64,000 bases of DNA from Actinomyces capricornis (lineage in GTDB: Bacteria; Actinomycetota; Actinomycetes; Actinomycetales; Actinomycetaceae), in contig NZ_AP025017.1 of the NCBI RefSeq assembly GCF_019974135.1, forward strand, positions 558,001-622,000, in the 5' to 3' direction. Within the stretch, counting starts at the first letter, position 1. Each line of letters begins with the position of its first letter. The notes beneath the pieces are model-generated. The model did not search any database. It was not told the DNA's origin and was given only the letters and a program-made list of their open reading frames with translations. Shown piece after piece: positions 8,711-15,212 of this stretch. Made by a program: the position numbers and the translations under genes.

Positions 8711-9087
8711 GCGCAGCCCGGGCGATCCGGCGCCTCGCCACTGGCCTACGCTCCTGCCCGCCCTCCTGGACCCCATATCGGTCCGTGCACTCCGACGGGC
8801 GGCGAGAATCCTCAGCGCCGGCCCAGTTCTCCCCGGCGCATTGTGAATCGGGCCAGGCCTGGGGATGCGGGCCAGCGACACCGTTATTCAACACCGAACA
8901 TTCCGTCAACGATCAGCCAGCGGACATCTTTTTTCAGGCCCTTTCCAGTCCCGCCGGGAGTGTCTTTCATTCAAGGCGACATGGGGAACACGCTCTAGGC
9001 GAAGTCAGTTCCGCATACCTTTATGTCCGGTACGGTGAAAACGCGACATACGCAGTGACCACCAGTTCCTACACCTGAAGGAGAGAC
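8711..9087. other. 377-bp intergenic region with a lower-GC stretch
   Basis: No convincing coding sequence or RNA gene was seen. The right part (about 8870-9080) is clearly poorer in GC than its surroundings and probably holds the promoter of the lipoprotein gene at 9088, but no clean -35/-10 pair stood out. Lower GC may mark acquired DNA at the edge of the lipoprotein pair. Confidence 0.4.
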
Positions 9088-9528
9088 ATGCGTATCCAGC
9101 GTACTTTGATCGGAACTGCCCTCGCCGCGGTCGCGGCGCTCGGATTGGCCGCATGCAGCGGCTCCGGCAACTCCACGGACAACGCCACCACACCCGCCCC
9201 CGCCCAGACCTCGATGAAGGACGACGCCTCCACCAAGCCCTCCTCCGGTGGCGCGGGCGGCGCCATGACCGACGAGCCGGGCGGCACCGGCGGAGACTCC
9301 ACCATGGCCCCCGGCGGCGACAGCGGCCTGGGCGGTGACCAGGGGCAGGACGGCAGCGGTGGAGCCGGTGGCGAGGCCACCATGGCCCCCGGCGGTGACA
9401 GCGGCGGCCTGGGCGGAGGCCAGGACGGCGGCGCCGGCGGCGACCAGGGCGGCACTGGTGAGGGTCAGGGCGGCGGCGCCGGCGACGGCGCCAGCCAGGC
9501 CCCTGAGAATGGTGGCGGACTCGGCTGA
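9088..9528 (+). CDS. small glycine-rich secreted lipoprotein
   Basis: A 146-residue predicted lipoprotein with a signal peptide (MRIQRTLIGTALAAVAALGLAAC) and lipobox LAAC. The mature part is almost entirely low complexity: Gly, Asp, Ser, Gln and Pro, with the segment TMAPGGDSG occurring twice and many GG/DGG steps. No enzyme domain is visible. It has a strong AGGAGAG ribosome site. Its signal peptide, lipobox and leader bases are shared with the next lipoprotein at 9957, so the two are paralogues whose tails diverged. Function unknown; a flexible surface spacer, binding or sacrificial coat protein are possibilities. Confidence 0.7.
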   Translation: MRIQRTLIGTALAAVAALGLAACSGSGNSTDNATTPAPAQTSMKDDASTKPSSGGAGGAMTDEPGGTGGDSTMAPGGDSGLGGDQGQDGSGGAGGEATMAPGGDSGGLGGGQDGGAGGDQGGTGEGQGGGAGDGASQAPENGGGLG

Positions 9529-9637
9529 GGCCTGTGGGGGCGGCAGATCCTGCCGCTCCATCCCGGCGAGGCACGCCATCGCCGCATGCGCCGTGAGGCG
9601 GCCCCGCATCAGGGGCGTTACCAATTCGGCAGCACCG

Positions 9638-9680
9638 GGTCGGGGTGCGCCGTGCGACCATCGCATGGCACACCCCGACC
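9638..9680 (+). terminator. 20-bp hairpin downstream of the glycine-rich lipoprotein
   Basis: Arms 9638-9657 and 9661-9680 pair over 20 bp with a 3-nt loop; two of the pairs would be G-U in RNA. It lies about 110 nt after the stop codon and has no U-tract. It is probably a terminator or an mRNA 3'-end stabiliser. Confidence 0.55.
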
Positions 9681-9861
9681 TCGTCTTCTGTCCATGCCTG
9701 CCGGGGCAGCAGTAAGGGAGTGCGTGCGCCCACCCTCCGTCACCCCAAGATCATCGGATATCGGATGATGGGATGGCGATGTCGTATTCAGACCGGCGCC
9801 CGCGCCTTCGCCGCCGCGACGCGGATGCTGACGGATATCGCACGATGCCGGGGGAGCCCCC

Positions 9862-9890
9862 TTGGATCTGGTGCTCATCACCCGTAGAGT
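9862..9890 (+). promoter_or_regulatory. promoter of the His-rich lipoprotein gene
   Basis: TTGGAT (9862-9867), a 17-nt spacer and TAGAGT (9885-9890) form a good housekeeping-type promoter, giving a leader of about 60 nt before the ATG at 9957. The pair is flanked by an imperfect inverted repeat, which could be an operator. Confidence 0.55.
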
Positions 9891-9956
9891 GCGGAGTCCT
9901 CGGGTGATCCCGCCCGGGGGCTCCGGCATACCACTTCCCTGCACCGAAGGAGAGAC

Positions 9957-10319
9957 ATGCGGATTCGCCGCCCTCTTTTCAGCTCCGTCCTCGCCCTGAC
10001 CGCCGCCCTTGCCCTGGCCGCCTGTGGAGGCTCCCAGGCCGGGGACGGCGCCACCACCCCGGCCCCGCCGACCGAGAAGGCCACCGAGCAGGCCACTGGT
10101 GGTGCCATGACCGATGAGAGCGCCCAGCCCTCGGGTGCGATGACCGATGACAGTGACGACCACGACGACGACCACACCCACGAGCCGGGCGACGACCACA
10201 GTCACGAGTCGAACGACGATCACACCCACGACCAGGGTGACGGCTCTGACGACCACTCGCACGATCACGGCGACGACCACAGTCACGAGCCGGGCGATGA
10301 CCACTCCCACGACGGCTGA
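9957..10319 (+). CDS. small lipoprotein with His/Asp-rich, probably metal-binding, tail
   Basis: A 120-residue predicted lipoprotein. The signal peptide ends in the lipobox LAAC, and a short Thr/Pro/Ala linker follows. From about residue 66 to the end the protein consists of DDHSHE, DDHTHD and similar repeats, giving about fifteen His and more than twenty Asp in 55 residues. HxH and DDHxH clusters of this kind bind zinc, nickel, cobalt or copper in ZnuA loops and similar proteins, so surface metal capture or buffering is the best guess. The leader and signal resemble those of the Gly-rich lipoprotein at 9088, indicating duplication. No partner transporter for these metals is adjacent. Confidence 0.72.
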   Translation: MRIRRPLFSSVLALTAALALAACGGSQAGDGATTPAPPTEKATEQATGGAMTDESAQPSGAMTDDSDDHDDDHTHEPGDDHSHESNDDHTHDQGDGSDDHSHDHGDDHSHEPGDDHSHDG

Positions 10320-10351
10320 GCAGCCCGTGAGCCCGTCCGCAGGGCGATGCT

Positions 10352-10396
10352 GAGGGATGCAGGCCCGCACCTTCAAGGCGCGGGCCTGCATCCCTC
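10352..10396. terminator. perfect 17-bp hairpin between convergent genes
   Basis: Arms 10352-10368 and 10380-10396 are perfectly complementary around an 11-nt loop that itself contains CCTT/AAGG. It sits 33 nt after the lipoprotein stop and 60 nt before the end of the convergent fusion gene, so it can serve both strands. No U-tract. Confidence 0.65.
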
Positions 10397-10455
10397 CGGA
10401 CCGGGTGATGGATGCGCCGGTCGGCGATCCTCCGCAGCCGACGGAACGGGCCTGT

Positions 10456-11781
10456 TCAGCCGAAGAGCTCCAGGGCGGGGAGCTTGGCCGAGGACAGCAC
10501 GGCTGCGTAGTCCTCGGCGCGCTGGGCGATGGCCTCGTCAGTGATCTCCAGGGCCCCCATGGACAGGAAGGGGACCATGAACTTGGTGCCGATGACTCGC
10601 GAGGATCCCTGGAAGGGCCGCAGGAACTCGTGGACGGTGTAGACGTGGACACCGTCGCGCCCGTAGGCGCTGGCATTGCCGCCGACGCTGATGGCCAGGA
10701 GGAGCTCCTTGCCGTGCAGGGCCGTGCCCTCCGAGCCGTAGGCCCAGCCGTAGGTCCACACGTCGTCCTCCCACTTCTTGAGCAGTGGGGGGCAGGAGAG
10801 CCAGTACATGGGGAACTGCAGCACGATGCGGTCGGCCTCCATGAGGGCCTCCTGCTCGGCAGCCACATCGATGTTGAAGTCCGGGTAGAGCTCGTACATG
10901 TATCGCACGGTGATGTCCCCGCCCAGGGCCTGCGCACGTGCCGCCAGGGCCTTGTTGACGCGGGAGGTGCTGAGGTCCGGGTGGAAGACGAGCACGAGTG
11001 TTTTCATGGGGGACTCCGTTTCTTCGGTAGATGCATCCGTGGGAGCGGCGGACTCGTATCCGACGGCAGCCTGCGAGGTATCGGCCGTGACCACGGTGCT
11101 GAGGGCGCGCAGTCCTTCGATGAGGACCTCGATCTTGGAGCCCAGGGAGGCGGCGTCCACCCAGGACTCCTCAGGCCTGAAGGGTACAGGCTCAGCCTCG
11201 CCGCGGTGCCCGGATCGGCCCTCCAGGCCGAAGGAGGCCCCGCCCTGGCCGAAGCGCTCATCCCACATCCTGGTGGCCGCGTCGATGCCGCGCTCGCCTG
11301 TGGGCTCCGGGGAGCGCATCGCGGTGGCCGAGCGGTGCGCGGTCAGGACGGTGTCCGCCAGGTAGCTCAGCGCCAGGTAGGCGTCCTCGCGGCGCAGGCC
11401 CGCCTCGACCAGGGCGGTGTGGGACCGCTTGGCGGCGGGCATGAAGGGCACGTAGGCCCAGGGCACGTCGATGAGGGTGTGGTCGAGGCCCGGGTGGGCC
11501 TCCAGCATCGTCCAGATCGAGTCGGCGAGGTAGCGCAAGTGGTCCGGCCAGTCCAGGCCGGCGCGCGGCAGCCGCAGATCGGCCGTGGCCCGCTCCAGGC
11601 AGGCCACGACGACGTCGTCGCGCGAGGACACGGTGCGCTCCAGGTCCCGGGGGTGCACACCGAGCCGCCTGGCCACCTTGCCCATCGTGAAGCTATCGAT
11701 GCCGATCTCCAGGGCGGCGGTGACGACCTCGTCCCGTGAGATGCCAGCGGCGGGTTCCATGGTCCCTGACTGGTGTGTCAT
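10456..11781 (-). CDS. fusion of a TetR-family regulator and a flavodoxin-fold NAD(P)H oxidoreductase
   Basis: One continuous frame of 441 residues with two unrelated halves. Residues 1 to about 230 are a TetR-type regulator: the N-terminal HTH is seen in FTMGKVARRLGVHPRDLERT, followed by a ligand-binding helical region. From about residue 252 (MKTLVLVFHPDLSTSRVNKA) begins a KefF/MdaB-type flavodoxin-fold quinone reductase, with the typical FPMYWLSCPPLLKKWEDDV and LLLAISVGGNASAYG segments. A 15-20 residue Ser/Thr/Glu linker joins them. The internal ATG of the reductase has GGAG upstream, so a separate shorter product is possible. The TetR half is a close paralogue of the regulator at 12001-12744. 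A GTG at 11790 is an alternative start. It may be a redox- or quinone-sensing autoregulator. Confidence 0.78.
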   Translation of the reverse strand: MTHQSGTMEPAAGISRDEVVTAALEIGIDSFTMGKVARRLGVHPRDLERTVSSRDDVVVACLERATADLRLPRAGLDWPDHLRYLADSIWTMLEAHPGLDHTLIDVPWAYVPFMPAAKRSHTALVEAGLRREDAYLALSYLADTVLTAHRSATAMRSPEPTGERGIDAATRMWDERFGQGGASFGLEGRSGHRGEAEPVPFRPEESWVDAASLGSKIEVLIEGLRALSTVVTADTSQAAVGYESAAPTDASTEETESPMKTLVLVFHPDLSTSRVNKALAARAQALGGDITVRYMYELYPDFNIDVAAEQEALMEADRIVLQFPMYWLSCPPLLKKWEDDVWTYGWAYGSEGTALHGKELLLAISVGGNASAYGRDGVHVYTVHEFLRPFQGSSRVIGTKFMVPFLSMGALEITDEAIAQRAEDYAAVLSSAKLPALELFG

Positions 11782-11821
11782 GGGCACCACAATAACGAGA
11801 CGATAACAACAGCGACAAATC

Positions 11822-11847
11822 GGTAACGGCCATGCGGTGCCGTTATC
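11822..11847. promoter_or_regulatory. candidate operator upstream of the TetR-oxidoreductase fusion
   Basis: GGTAACGGC (11822-11830) and GCCGTTATC (11839-11847) form an inverted repeat with 8 of 9 pairs and an 8-nt centre, about 40 nt before the fusion gene start. Further GATAAC and GTTATT elements lie between it and the start. The spacing fits a TetR-family operator, probably for autoregulation. Confidence 0.5.
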
Positions 11848-12000
11848 AGGCGATGACTACTGCGGTGCCAGGCGTTCACTATGAGCGTTGGCACTCCTCC
11901 CGCCCCCGGCCCAGAAGCGCGCGGGGCCGAGCCTCACCGGCGGGACGAGGCCGGCAAGGACGCGCAGGCCACCGCGCGGAGGGCTGGGGCGCGGCACTCC

Positions 12001-12744
12001 TCACGACCGCCGGCGGTCCTGGCGGGCCCGGAGCCCATCGATGAGCAGGTCGATCTTGAGGTCCAGGAAGCCGCGGTCCAGCCAGGACTCCTCGGGGGCC
12101 AGGGGGATCGTCCCGCCGCCGGGGCCCTGGGCCCGGCTCATCCGCTCCCAGTGGTGGGCCAGGACGTCGAATCCCCGCAGCTGCTCGCGCCCATCGACCG
12201 CCCGACCGCCGTCCACGGGCCGGGGCTGCCCACGGCCGTCCCTCCCGCCCGCGCCCAGTCCCTCCTGGGCCGGGGCGCGCAGGGCCGCGACGGCCTGGTG
12301 AGTGGCCACGGTCGTGTCGATGACGACGTCGAGCGCGAAGTAGGCCTCCCGGGGGTCCATGCCTGCGGCGACGAGCTCGCCGTGGGCGCACTGAGCGGTG
12401 CGCAGGAGGTGCAGGTTCGTCCAGGGCAGGGACATCAGGGTGCGATCCAGGCCCGGGTGCTCCTCGAGCGCCTTCCACATGGCCTCCACGACGCCGCGCA
12501 GGTAGTCCTCCCACGGCTGGCCCCCTCGCGGCAACCGGATGCCGGCGCCGATGCGCTCCAGGCAGGCGGCCACGACGTCATCGCGCGAGGCGACGGTGCG
12601 GTAGAGGGCCGAGGGGCGCACCCCCAGGCGCGCCGCCACCTGGGCCATGGTGAAGGAGTCGACGCCGATCTCCAGGGCTGCGGCGATGACATCATCGCGC
12701 GTGAATCCCGGCTTCGGCCCCGTCTTTCGTCCCAGGCGCGCCAT
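12001..12744 (-). CDS. TetR-family transcriptional regulator
   Basis: A 247-residue regulator with an N-terminal HTH (FTMAQVAARLGVRPSALYRT) and a C-terminal TetR_C-like region. Residues 1-70 closely match the N-terminal half of the fusion protein at 10456-11781 (shared ALEIG.DSFTM, RRLGV/ARLGV and SRDDVV.ACLER blocks), and the C-terminal PEESW.D...L..KI..LI.GLRA block is also shared, so the two arose by duplication. The ATG at 12744 was chosen because TATCCT lies 6 nt upstream, a leaderless-type start; the longer frame has no domain content. It sits 25 nt after the quinone-oxidoreductase-like gene on the same strand. Confidence 0.85.
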   Translation of the reverse strand: MARLGRKTGPKPGFTRDDVIAAALEIGVDSFTMAQVAARLGVRPSALYRTVASRDDVVAACLERIGAGIRLPRGGQPWEDYLRGVVEAMWKALEEHPGLDRTLMSLPWTNLHLLRTAQCAHGELVAAGMDPREAYFALDVVIDTTVATHQAVAALRAPAQEGLGAGGRDGRGQPRPVDGGRAVDGREQLRGFDVLAHHWERMSRAQGPGGGTIPLAPEESWLDRGFLDLKIDLLIDGLRARQDRRRS

Positions 12745-12769
12745 GGATGCAGGATACGCGCCCGGGCTG

Positions 12770-13807
12770 TCATCGCGCAGGAGGAGTGCGCGGGTCCTCA
12801 GCGGCGGCGAGCCGGCCCGGCCCCCTGCGGTGGATGATGAGCCGTGCGCCGCAGGTGCCGCCCCGGCCGTGCTCGGCGTGGGCGCGGGCGAGATCCTCGA
12901 TGCCGTAGCTGCGCCCGACCACGGGGCGCAGGCGGCCCCGAGCGGCCAGGGAGGCCAGCCGGGTGAGATCACCCGCCTCATGACCGGCGAGGACGGGCCG
13001 CACCACCAGGCGCCGCCGCAGGACCCGAGCGGCGCTGCGAGGCCCGGGCCAGGCGGCGGCCGGCCGGGTCAGGGCCATGCGACCCGCCGGCCGCACGGCC
13101 TCGATCCAGTCCTCGGCGCGCCCGGCCGCCAGGATCGCGGCATCGTAGAGACCGCGCCGGAGGCGCTCGGTGCCCCGGATGTCATGGTGGTCCACCACCT
13201 CCTGCGCGCCGAGCTCCGCGCACACCTCCAGGCCCGACGCCCCGGTGACGGCGTCGGCCCCGATGCCGCGCATGCGCGCCAGTTGGAGGGCCGCCGTGCC
13301 CACAGCCCCGCCCGCCCCCACGACGAGGATCCGCTGGCCGGGCCGAGCCCTGGCGGCATCGCGCAGGGCGCACAGGGCGGTCAGCGCCCCCAACGGCAGG
13401 GATCCCAGCCGCTCGGGCGGGATCCAGCCGTGGGGGAACAGGCCGACCCGGGTGTCGTCGATGGCCAGGTACTCCACGGCAGTGCCGCGCCGCCTCAGCG
13501 GCTCCAGGCCGAGGACACACCACACCCAGGCCCCGACCGGGACATGGGCTGAGCGCGAGTCCACGACCTGGCCCAGGGCGTCGAATCCGGTCTGCTTGGG
13601 GAAGCCGAGGCCGTGAAGGCGCACCGCGCCGCTGCGGTAATCCAGGTCCACGGCGGAGAGCCCCGAGGATGCTGTGCGCACGAGCACCTCCCCGGGCCGC
13701 AGGCGCGGCACGGGCACCTCCGTCATCTCCAGGACGCCGGGCCCGCCATAGCGGTGGAAGACCACCGCCCACATGGGCTCCCCCGCCCTCGGCGCCCCGG
13801 CACTCAT
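12770..13807 (-). CDS. zinc-free MDR oxidoreductase (quinone oxidoreductase-like)
   Basis: A 345-residue medium-chain dehydrogenase/reductase without zinc ligands, as in QOR or enoyl reductase subfamilies. The GroES-like half contains EVPVPRLRPGEVLVRT and GLSAVDLDYRSG; the substrate-side motif GFDALGQVV stands where zinc enzymes have GHE. The Rossmann loop is VVGAGGAVGTAALQLARM. The ATG at 13807 overlaps the stop of the HXXEE gene (ATGA), so these two are translationally coupled and probably controlled by the TetR encoded divergently at 14522. Expected activity is NADPH-dependent reduction of a quinone or enone; the substrate is unknown. Confidence 0.85.
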   Translation of the reverse strand: MSAGAPRAGEPMWAVVFHRYGGPGVLEMTEVPVPRLRPGEVLVRTASSGLSAVDLDYRSGAVRLHGLGFPKQTGFDALGQVVDSRSAHVPVGAWVWCVLGLEPLRRRGTAVEYLAIDDTRVGLFPHGWIPPERLGSLPLGALTALCALRDAARARPGQRILVVGAGGAVGTAALQLARMRGIGADAVTGASGLEVCAELGAQEVVDHHDIRGTERLRRGLYDAAILAAGRAEDWIEAVRPAGRMALTRPAAAWPGPRSAARVLRRRLVVRPVLAGHEAGDLTRLASLAARGRLRPVVGRSYGIEDLARAHAEHGRGGTCGARLIIHRRGPGRLAAAEDPRTPPAR

Positions 13808-14358
13808 CGGCGCCACAGGCCCTGGTGGGCGGGGCTCTGGTGGGCGCGGATGGAGCGCCGGCCCAGGATGGTCAGGACCGTGCCGTGCACCACCGGCAGC
13901 AGCGGGATGACCCCCAGGGCCGTCAGCACGGCGCCGCGGTCGGCCCGGGGCAGCCCGTGGCGCGCGAGGACCCTGCTCGCCCACAACCAGTAGGGGATGA
14001 CGAGCGTCGGGGAGGTCAGGACGCCCGTGGTGTACCCGCCCCGGGCCAGGGCGCCCGCCACATGCCCCAGGCCGTGCAGGCCGAAGGCCAGGACTCCGCC
14101 GCGCAGCAGGGGCGAGGCCCCGCGGGTGCGCACGCCCTCCAGGGAGGAGACCGCCACCGGAACGGCCATGATCCCGATGGCGAGGTTGACGTGGGCCTGC
14201 GAGACGCCGTAGGTGCGCATGCTCTCGGGGATGGGCAGCCAGTGGGGCAGCTCCGGCAGCACGACCGCCGAGGCCGGGGACATGGTGAGCAGCTCCTCGG
14301 CGTCATGCACCGCCCAGGCGGCGAGCAGGCCGAGGCTGACGCGGGTGAGATCGTCCAT
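13804..14358 (-). CDS. HXXEE-domain membrane protein
   Basis: A 184-residue polytopic membrane protein. The family-naming motif is near the N-terminus, HDAEELL at about residues 18-24, and further conserved-looking features are a second His/Asn segment (QAHVNLAIGIMAVPVAV) and HGLGHVAGALARGGYTTGV. About five hydrophobic segments are seen. HXXEE proteins have no established biochemical role; the buried His and Glu residues suggest metal or cofactor binding. It is first in an operon with an MDR oxidoreductase and lies 26 bp from a perfect 27-bp palindrome shared with a divergent TetR gene, so it is probably induced by a small molecule. Confidence 0.75.
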   Translation of the reverse strand: MDDLTRVSLGLLAAWAVHDAEELLTMSPASAVVLPELPHWLPIPESMRTYGVSQAHVNLAIGIMAVPVAVSSLEGVRTRGASPLLRGGVLAFGLHGLGHVAGALARGGYTTGVLTSPTLVIPYWLWASRVLARHGLPRADRGAVLTALGVIPLLPVVHGTVLTILGRRSIRAHQSPAHQGLWRR

Positions 14359-14383
14359 CGGGGGCTCCAGGAGGATGAGACAT

Positions 14384-14410
14384 CTTTACGCTACTTATAG
14401 TAGCGTAAAG
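14384..14410. promoter_or_regulatory. perfect 27-bp palindromic operator between tetR and the HXXEE operon
   Basis: Arms 14384-14395 (CTTTACGCTACT) and 14399-14410 are perfectly complementary around a 3-nt centre. The palindrome is AT-richer than its surroundings and contains -10-like elements for both directions (TATAGT on plus at 14396-14401, TATAAG on minus at 14394-14399). Location between divergent genes, one of them tetR, makes it the likely TetR operator, repressing both promoters. Confidence 0.8.
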
Positions 14411-14521
14411 GCTGGAGGCCTTCCACCCCGAGGTGGGTTCCCACCGGGGCCGGCGACGCCGCCGTCCGCTTCGGCGGGGATGCCGGGATCGGCTGGCGGG
14501 GCGGCATGGGAGACTGCAGCG

Positions 14522-15175
14522 GTGCCATCCCAGAAGTCGACGCAGCCCCCAGCGCCAGCGCCCCCGCCCGCCTCACGACCCGAGCAGCCCGGCGGGCGCA
14601 GAACCGGGCGCGGTCGCCCTCGGCGCGCCGGGGCGGACGCCGCGATCCTGGCGGCCACCATCGACCTGCTCGGCGAACGCGGCTACGCCGGCCTGCGCAT
14701 CGACGACGTGGCCCGGCTGTCCGGAGCGGCGAAGACGACGATCTACCGCCGCTGGCCCTCCCGCACCCACCTGGCGGTCGCCGCCGTCGAGCACATGCTG
14801 GGCGATCGGCGCCCGCCCGAGCCCTGCGGTGACGTCCTGACCGATCTCGATGCGCTCATCAGCGCGGCCTTCACCCCCCTGATCCGGGGCGGCTCCGGGC
14901 TCGTGGCCATCACCCTGGACATCCACCGCCAGGACGATGCCGGGCTCACGGAGGCCTACCGCCGTCGCATCATCGACCCGGTGCGCGAGCGGGCGGTAGC
15001 GCTGGTGCGCCGTGCGGCCCGCGAGGGCCTGGTCGATGACCGGGCCGCCCCGGAGGTCCTGGTCGATGCGGCCATCGGCGGTCTGCTCTACCGCTCCACC
15101 ATCCTGGGCCAGGAGATGACGGTCGACCAGGCCTGCCGCTTCGTGCGCGAGCTGCTGGGGATCAGCGCGCCCTGA
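14522..15175 (+). CDS. TetR-family transcriptional regulator (AcrR-like)
   Basis: About 217 residues. After a Pro/Ala/Arg-rich leader, the HTH domain runs from AAILAATIDLLGERGYAGLR through DDVARLSGAAKTTIYRRWPS, which is the classic TetR recognition-helix form. The rest is a helical ligand-binding domain (TetR_C type, with RRRIIDPVRERAVALVRRA). The GTG at 14522 is preferred for its GGGAG 8 nt upstream; an in-frame ATG at 14480 is an alternative with a poor ribosome site. The divergent HXXEE-MDR operon and the 27-bp palindrome between them indicate that these are its targets. Confidence 0.82.
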   Translation: MPSQKSTQPPAPAPPPASRPEQPGGRRTGRGRPRRAGADAAILAATIDLLGERGYAGLRIDDVARLSGAAKTTIYRRWPSRTHLAVAAVEHMLGDRRPPEPCGDVLTDLDALISAAFTPLIRGGSGLVAITLDIHRQDDAGLTEAYRRRIIDPVRERAVALVRRAAREGLVDDRAAPEVLVDAAIGGLLYRSTILGQEMTVDQACRFVRELLGISAP

Positions 15176-15212
15176 TGGGGCGGGCCCGGGGGCGCAGAGC
15201 CGTCGCCGCGCC

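Larger units (their letters stand above)
9529..9956. other. 428-bp spacer between the two paralogous lipoprotein genes
   Basis: Apart from the hairpin at 9638-9680 and the promoter at 9862-9890, annotated separately, no gene could be supported here. An imperfect inverted repeat (9845-9861 with 9916-9929, 3-nt bulge) brackets the promoter. Confidence 0.5.
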
